A stretch of 64,000 nt of DNA from Ectobacillus funiculus. Lineage in GTDB: Bacteria > Bacillota > Bacilli > Bacillales > Bacillaceae_G. Below are positions 62,361 through 64,000 of this stretch, piece after piece. The notes beneath the pieces were generated by a model. That model made no database searches, had not been told where the DNA came from, and was given only the letters and a program-made list of their open reading frames with translations. A program made the translations under genes and the position numbers. Where the stretch lies: NCBI RefSeq assembly GCF_042429435.1, contig NZ_JBHMAF010000120.1, one strand, 5' to 3'. Position 1 is the first letter of the stretch; the number at the start of each line of letters is the position of its first letter.

Positions 62361-62650
62361 TATGTACACCCCTTACAACACGTTCCCTAATATATACAGA
62401 ACACAGCATATATATTTATTTTATTGAAACTTTTCACCGATTTTTGTTGGATTATAACTGCTTTATTGGGCAAAAAGCAAGAATTTGCAATGGAAGCTTT
62501 ACTGTAACCCAAAAAGAACGGAGAAATAGGCGTAATTTGAGCAAGAATTGAAAATACAGAAAAGCGATATACAGATAGAATTTAACTTGTAAACAGAACT
62601 ATTTCTTTTTGGAAGCGTGCACAAAACAAGAAGAATGGGGCTTATTCATT

Positions 62651-62710
62651 TCAGGTTCATATGATGTCAGTACTTGTCGATCCTATCACGAACCCACATA
62701 GCGAACCTGA
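62651..62710. promoter_or_regulatory. Inverted repeat between divergent genes
   Basis: TCAGGTTC (62651-62658) and GAACCTGA (62703-62710) form an 8-bp inverted repeat 44 bases apart, just before the dehydrogenase ribosome site. It could be an operator pair for the AraC protein or a leader hairpin. Confidence 0.4.
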
Positions 62711-62743
62711 GTGAAATGTATCCATACGATAAGGAGGAGCAGC

Positions 62744-63901
62744 ATGATTAACGGAGAAAAAACTTTAGATCGCCCGATTCGGTGGGCAATGATTGGCGGC
62801 GGCAGAGGCAGCCAGATTGGATATATTCATCGCTCATCAGCACTCCGCGATCATTCATTTGAACTTGTAGCAGGTGCCTTTGATATTAACCCCGAAAGAG
62901 GAAAAGATTTTGGAATCTCTATCGGCGTAGATCCAGACAGATGTTACCCAGACTACAAGACACTATTTGCGGAGGAAGCAAAGCGTGAGGATAGTATTGA
63001 GGCCGTGTCGATTACGACTCCGAACGCCACGCACTATGAGATATGTAAAGCTGCACTTGAGGCAGGGATGCATGTCGTATGTGAAAAACCGCTCTGCTTT
63101 AAAACAGAAGAAGCAGAAGAGCTTGTGAAGCTTGCTGAAGCAAAGGGACTTGTTGTCGGCGTCACTTATGGATACTCAGGACACCAGATGATTGAGCAGG
63201 CACGTCAGATGATTATCCATGGTGATTTGGGTGAAATACGCCTGATCAATATGCAATTTGCTCATGGTGCTTACAATACCGCAATTGAAAAGGAGAACCC
63301 GGCCATAAAATGGCGCATGAATCCGCAATTTGCAGGACCTTCCTGTGTCATTGCTGATGTTGGAACACATCCGCTATTTTTAGCTGAGGCGATTATTCCG
63401 GATTTTGAAATTGACAACCTGATGTGCTCCCGCAAGGCATTCGTTGAAGAACGCGAGTTAGAAGACAATGCGTTTGTCATTATGAACTTAAAGAGCGGTG
63501 CACAGGCAACAATGTGGGCGTCTGCCATTAACTGTGGTTCCCTACATGGCCAAAAAATCCGTATTATCGGCTCAAAGGCTTCCATCGAATGGTGGGATGA
63601 GCATCCGAACCAGTTGGCATATGAGATTGAAGGTGAACCGGCCCGTGTTTTGGAACGCGGCGCAGCCTACCTGTACCCAGAGGCACTTGCAGAAGACCGT
63701 ATCAGCGCAGGACATCCTGAAGGATTATTCGATGCATGGTCTAATCTTTACCGCCGGTTTGCAATTGCAATGGATTTAGCGAACAAAGGAGAAAAAGCAA
63801 ATTTCTGGTTCCCAGACATCCATGCAGGAGCACAAGGGGTTAAGTGGGTCGAAAAATGCGTAGAATCTGCAGATCAAGGCGCCATCTGGATTAAATATTA
63901 A
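62744..63901 (+). CDS. Gfo/Idh/MocA-family dehydrogenase
   Basis: 385 residues. The NAD(P)-binding Rossmann start is RWAMIGGGRGSQIGYIHRS, followed by the conserved SITTPNATHYEICKAAL, HVVCEKPLCFKTEEA (EKP lysine) and a C-terminal substrate domain with CVIADVGTHPLFLAEA (catalytic D and H). It oxidises a sugar or inositol derivative. The ATG at 62744 has AAGGAGGAG 6 bases upstream; the frame opens earlier without a site. It is the first gene of an operon continuing past the window. Confidence 0.9.
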   Translation: MINGEKTLDRPIRWAMIGGGRGSQIGYIHRSSALRDHSFELVAGAFDINPERGKDFGISIGVDPDRCYPDYKTLFAEEAKREDSIEAVSITTPNATHYEICKAALEAGMHVVCEKPLCFKTEEAEELVKLAEAKGLVVGVTYGYSGHQMIEQARQMIIHGDLGEIRLINMQFAHGAYNTAIEKENPAIKWRMNPQFAGPSCVIADVGTHPLFLAEAIIPDFEIDNLMCSRKAFVEERELEDNAFVIMNLKSGAQATMWASAINCGSLHGQKIRIIGSKASIEWWDEHPNQLAYEIEGEPARVLERGAAYLYPEALAEDRISAGHPEGLFDAWSNLYRRFAIAMDLANKGEKANFWFPDIHAGAQGVKWVEKCVESADQGAIWIKY

Positions 63902-63968
63902 ACTGCTTTTGCAGGTAGAAATATAAATTCATTCAAAAAATCCATTAAAATTTAGGAGGAAACCACTA

Positions 63969-64000
63969 TGTTAAAAAGAGATATCCATATTGAATCTATT
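63969..64000 (+). CDS. Start of the next operon gene (partial)
   Basis: AGGAGG lies 8 bases before an ATG at 63969 that opens MLKRDIHIESI. Only 10 full codons are in the window. In such operons a sugar-phosphate isomerase/epimerase often follows, but this cannot be confirmed. Confidence 0.5.

Noticed and set aside
1..64000. CRISPR arrays, tRNA or rRNA genes
   Set aside because: No regularly spaced direct repeats with unique spacers, and no cloverleaf or rRNA sequence, were recognised on either strand.

Overview
The window reads as a chromosome segment of a low-GC, endospore-forming Bacillaceae. It carries an intact spore-germinant receptor operon plus two decayed ones, a CotQ-like spore-coat oxidase, candidate coat proteins, a YjbC-like protein and a textbook sigma-K promoter. 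All calls come from reading the sequence; no database search was possible. The region is rich in insertion-sequence relics, and several conserved genes are frameshifted. A 10-N assembly gap lies at 9328-9337.

Layout. (1) 0.5-6.8 kb: a plus-strand operon of six genes: two paralogous putative metalloproteins, two EamA exporters, an ATP-grasp ligase and a BacA/prephenate-dehydratase-like enzyme. It looks like a small bacilysin-like amino-acid or dipeptide pathway. (2) 6.9-20.4 kb: yjbC-like gene; an IscB RNA-guided nuclease gene split by the gap; gerB-gerA-gerC plus a 54-aa membrane protein; then a graveyard of IS4, IS6 and IS1182 relics, an odhA fragment and a decayed ger locus, with an esterase and a ribbon-helix-helix protein still intact. 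(3) 20.7-24.1 kb: candidate spore-coat genes (CotQ-like oxidase, DUF1259 protein, two ferritin-like proteins), several followed by copies of one dispersed hairpin repeat. (4) 24.4-29.9 kb: a two-component system beside an FMN-binding protein, ApbE and an RnfD/NqrB-like protein, a flavin electron-transfer module, and a heme-reductase-like membrane protein. (5) 30.8-36.8 kb: LysE exporter, hydrolase, two coiled-coil spore-type proteins, D-malate/tartrate dehydrogenase with its GntR regulator. (6) 37.0-42.7 kb: a sigma-54 activator, a consensus -24/-12 promoter, class I fumarase/tartrate dehydratase subunits, an orphan TnpB guide-RNA relic and a frameshifted dicarboxylate symporter. (7) 43.3-59 kb: LysR regulator, truncated gerB, then a large minus-strand citrate-lyase locus: citG, gntR, malic enzyme, citC-D-E-F-X, aconitase, prpF and an AspT-type carrier, tied together by GTATAC operators. 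(8) 59-64 kb: a YtkA-like lipoprotein, a PepSY gene broken by a 136-bp MITE, and an AraC regulator divergent from a Gfo/Idh/MocA dehydrogenase.

How the parts fit. The 47-59 kb locus encodes a plausible complete route trans-aconitate -> cis-aconitate (PrpF) -> citrate (aconitase) -> acetate + oxaloacetate (citrate lyase) -> pyruvate + CO2 (malic enzyme/oxaloacetate decarboxylase), with the lyase activation genes citC, citG and citX, a carrier and a GntR regulator. The 34-42 kb genes feed the same C4 acids, so 34-59 kb may be regarded as an organic-acid island. The two best candidates for undescribed systems are the aconitate/citrate-lyase regulon and the 0.5-6.8 kb biosynthetic operon.
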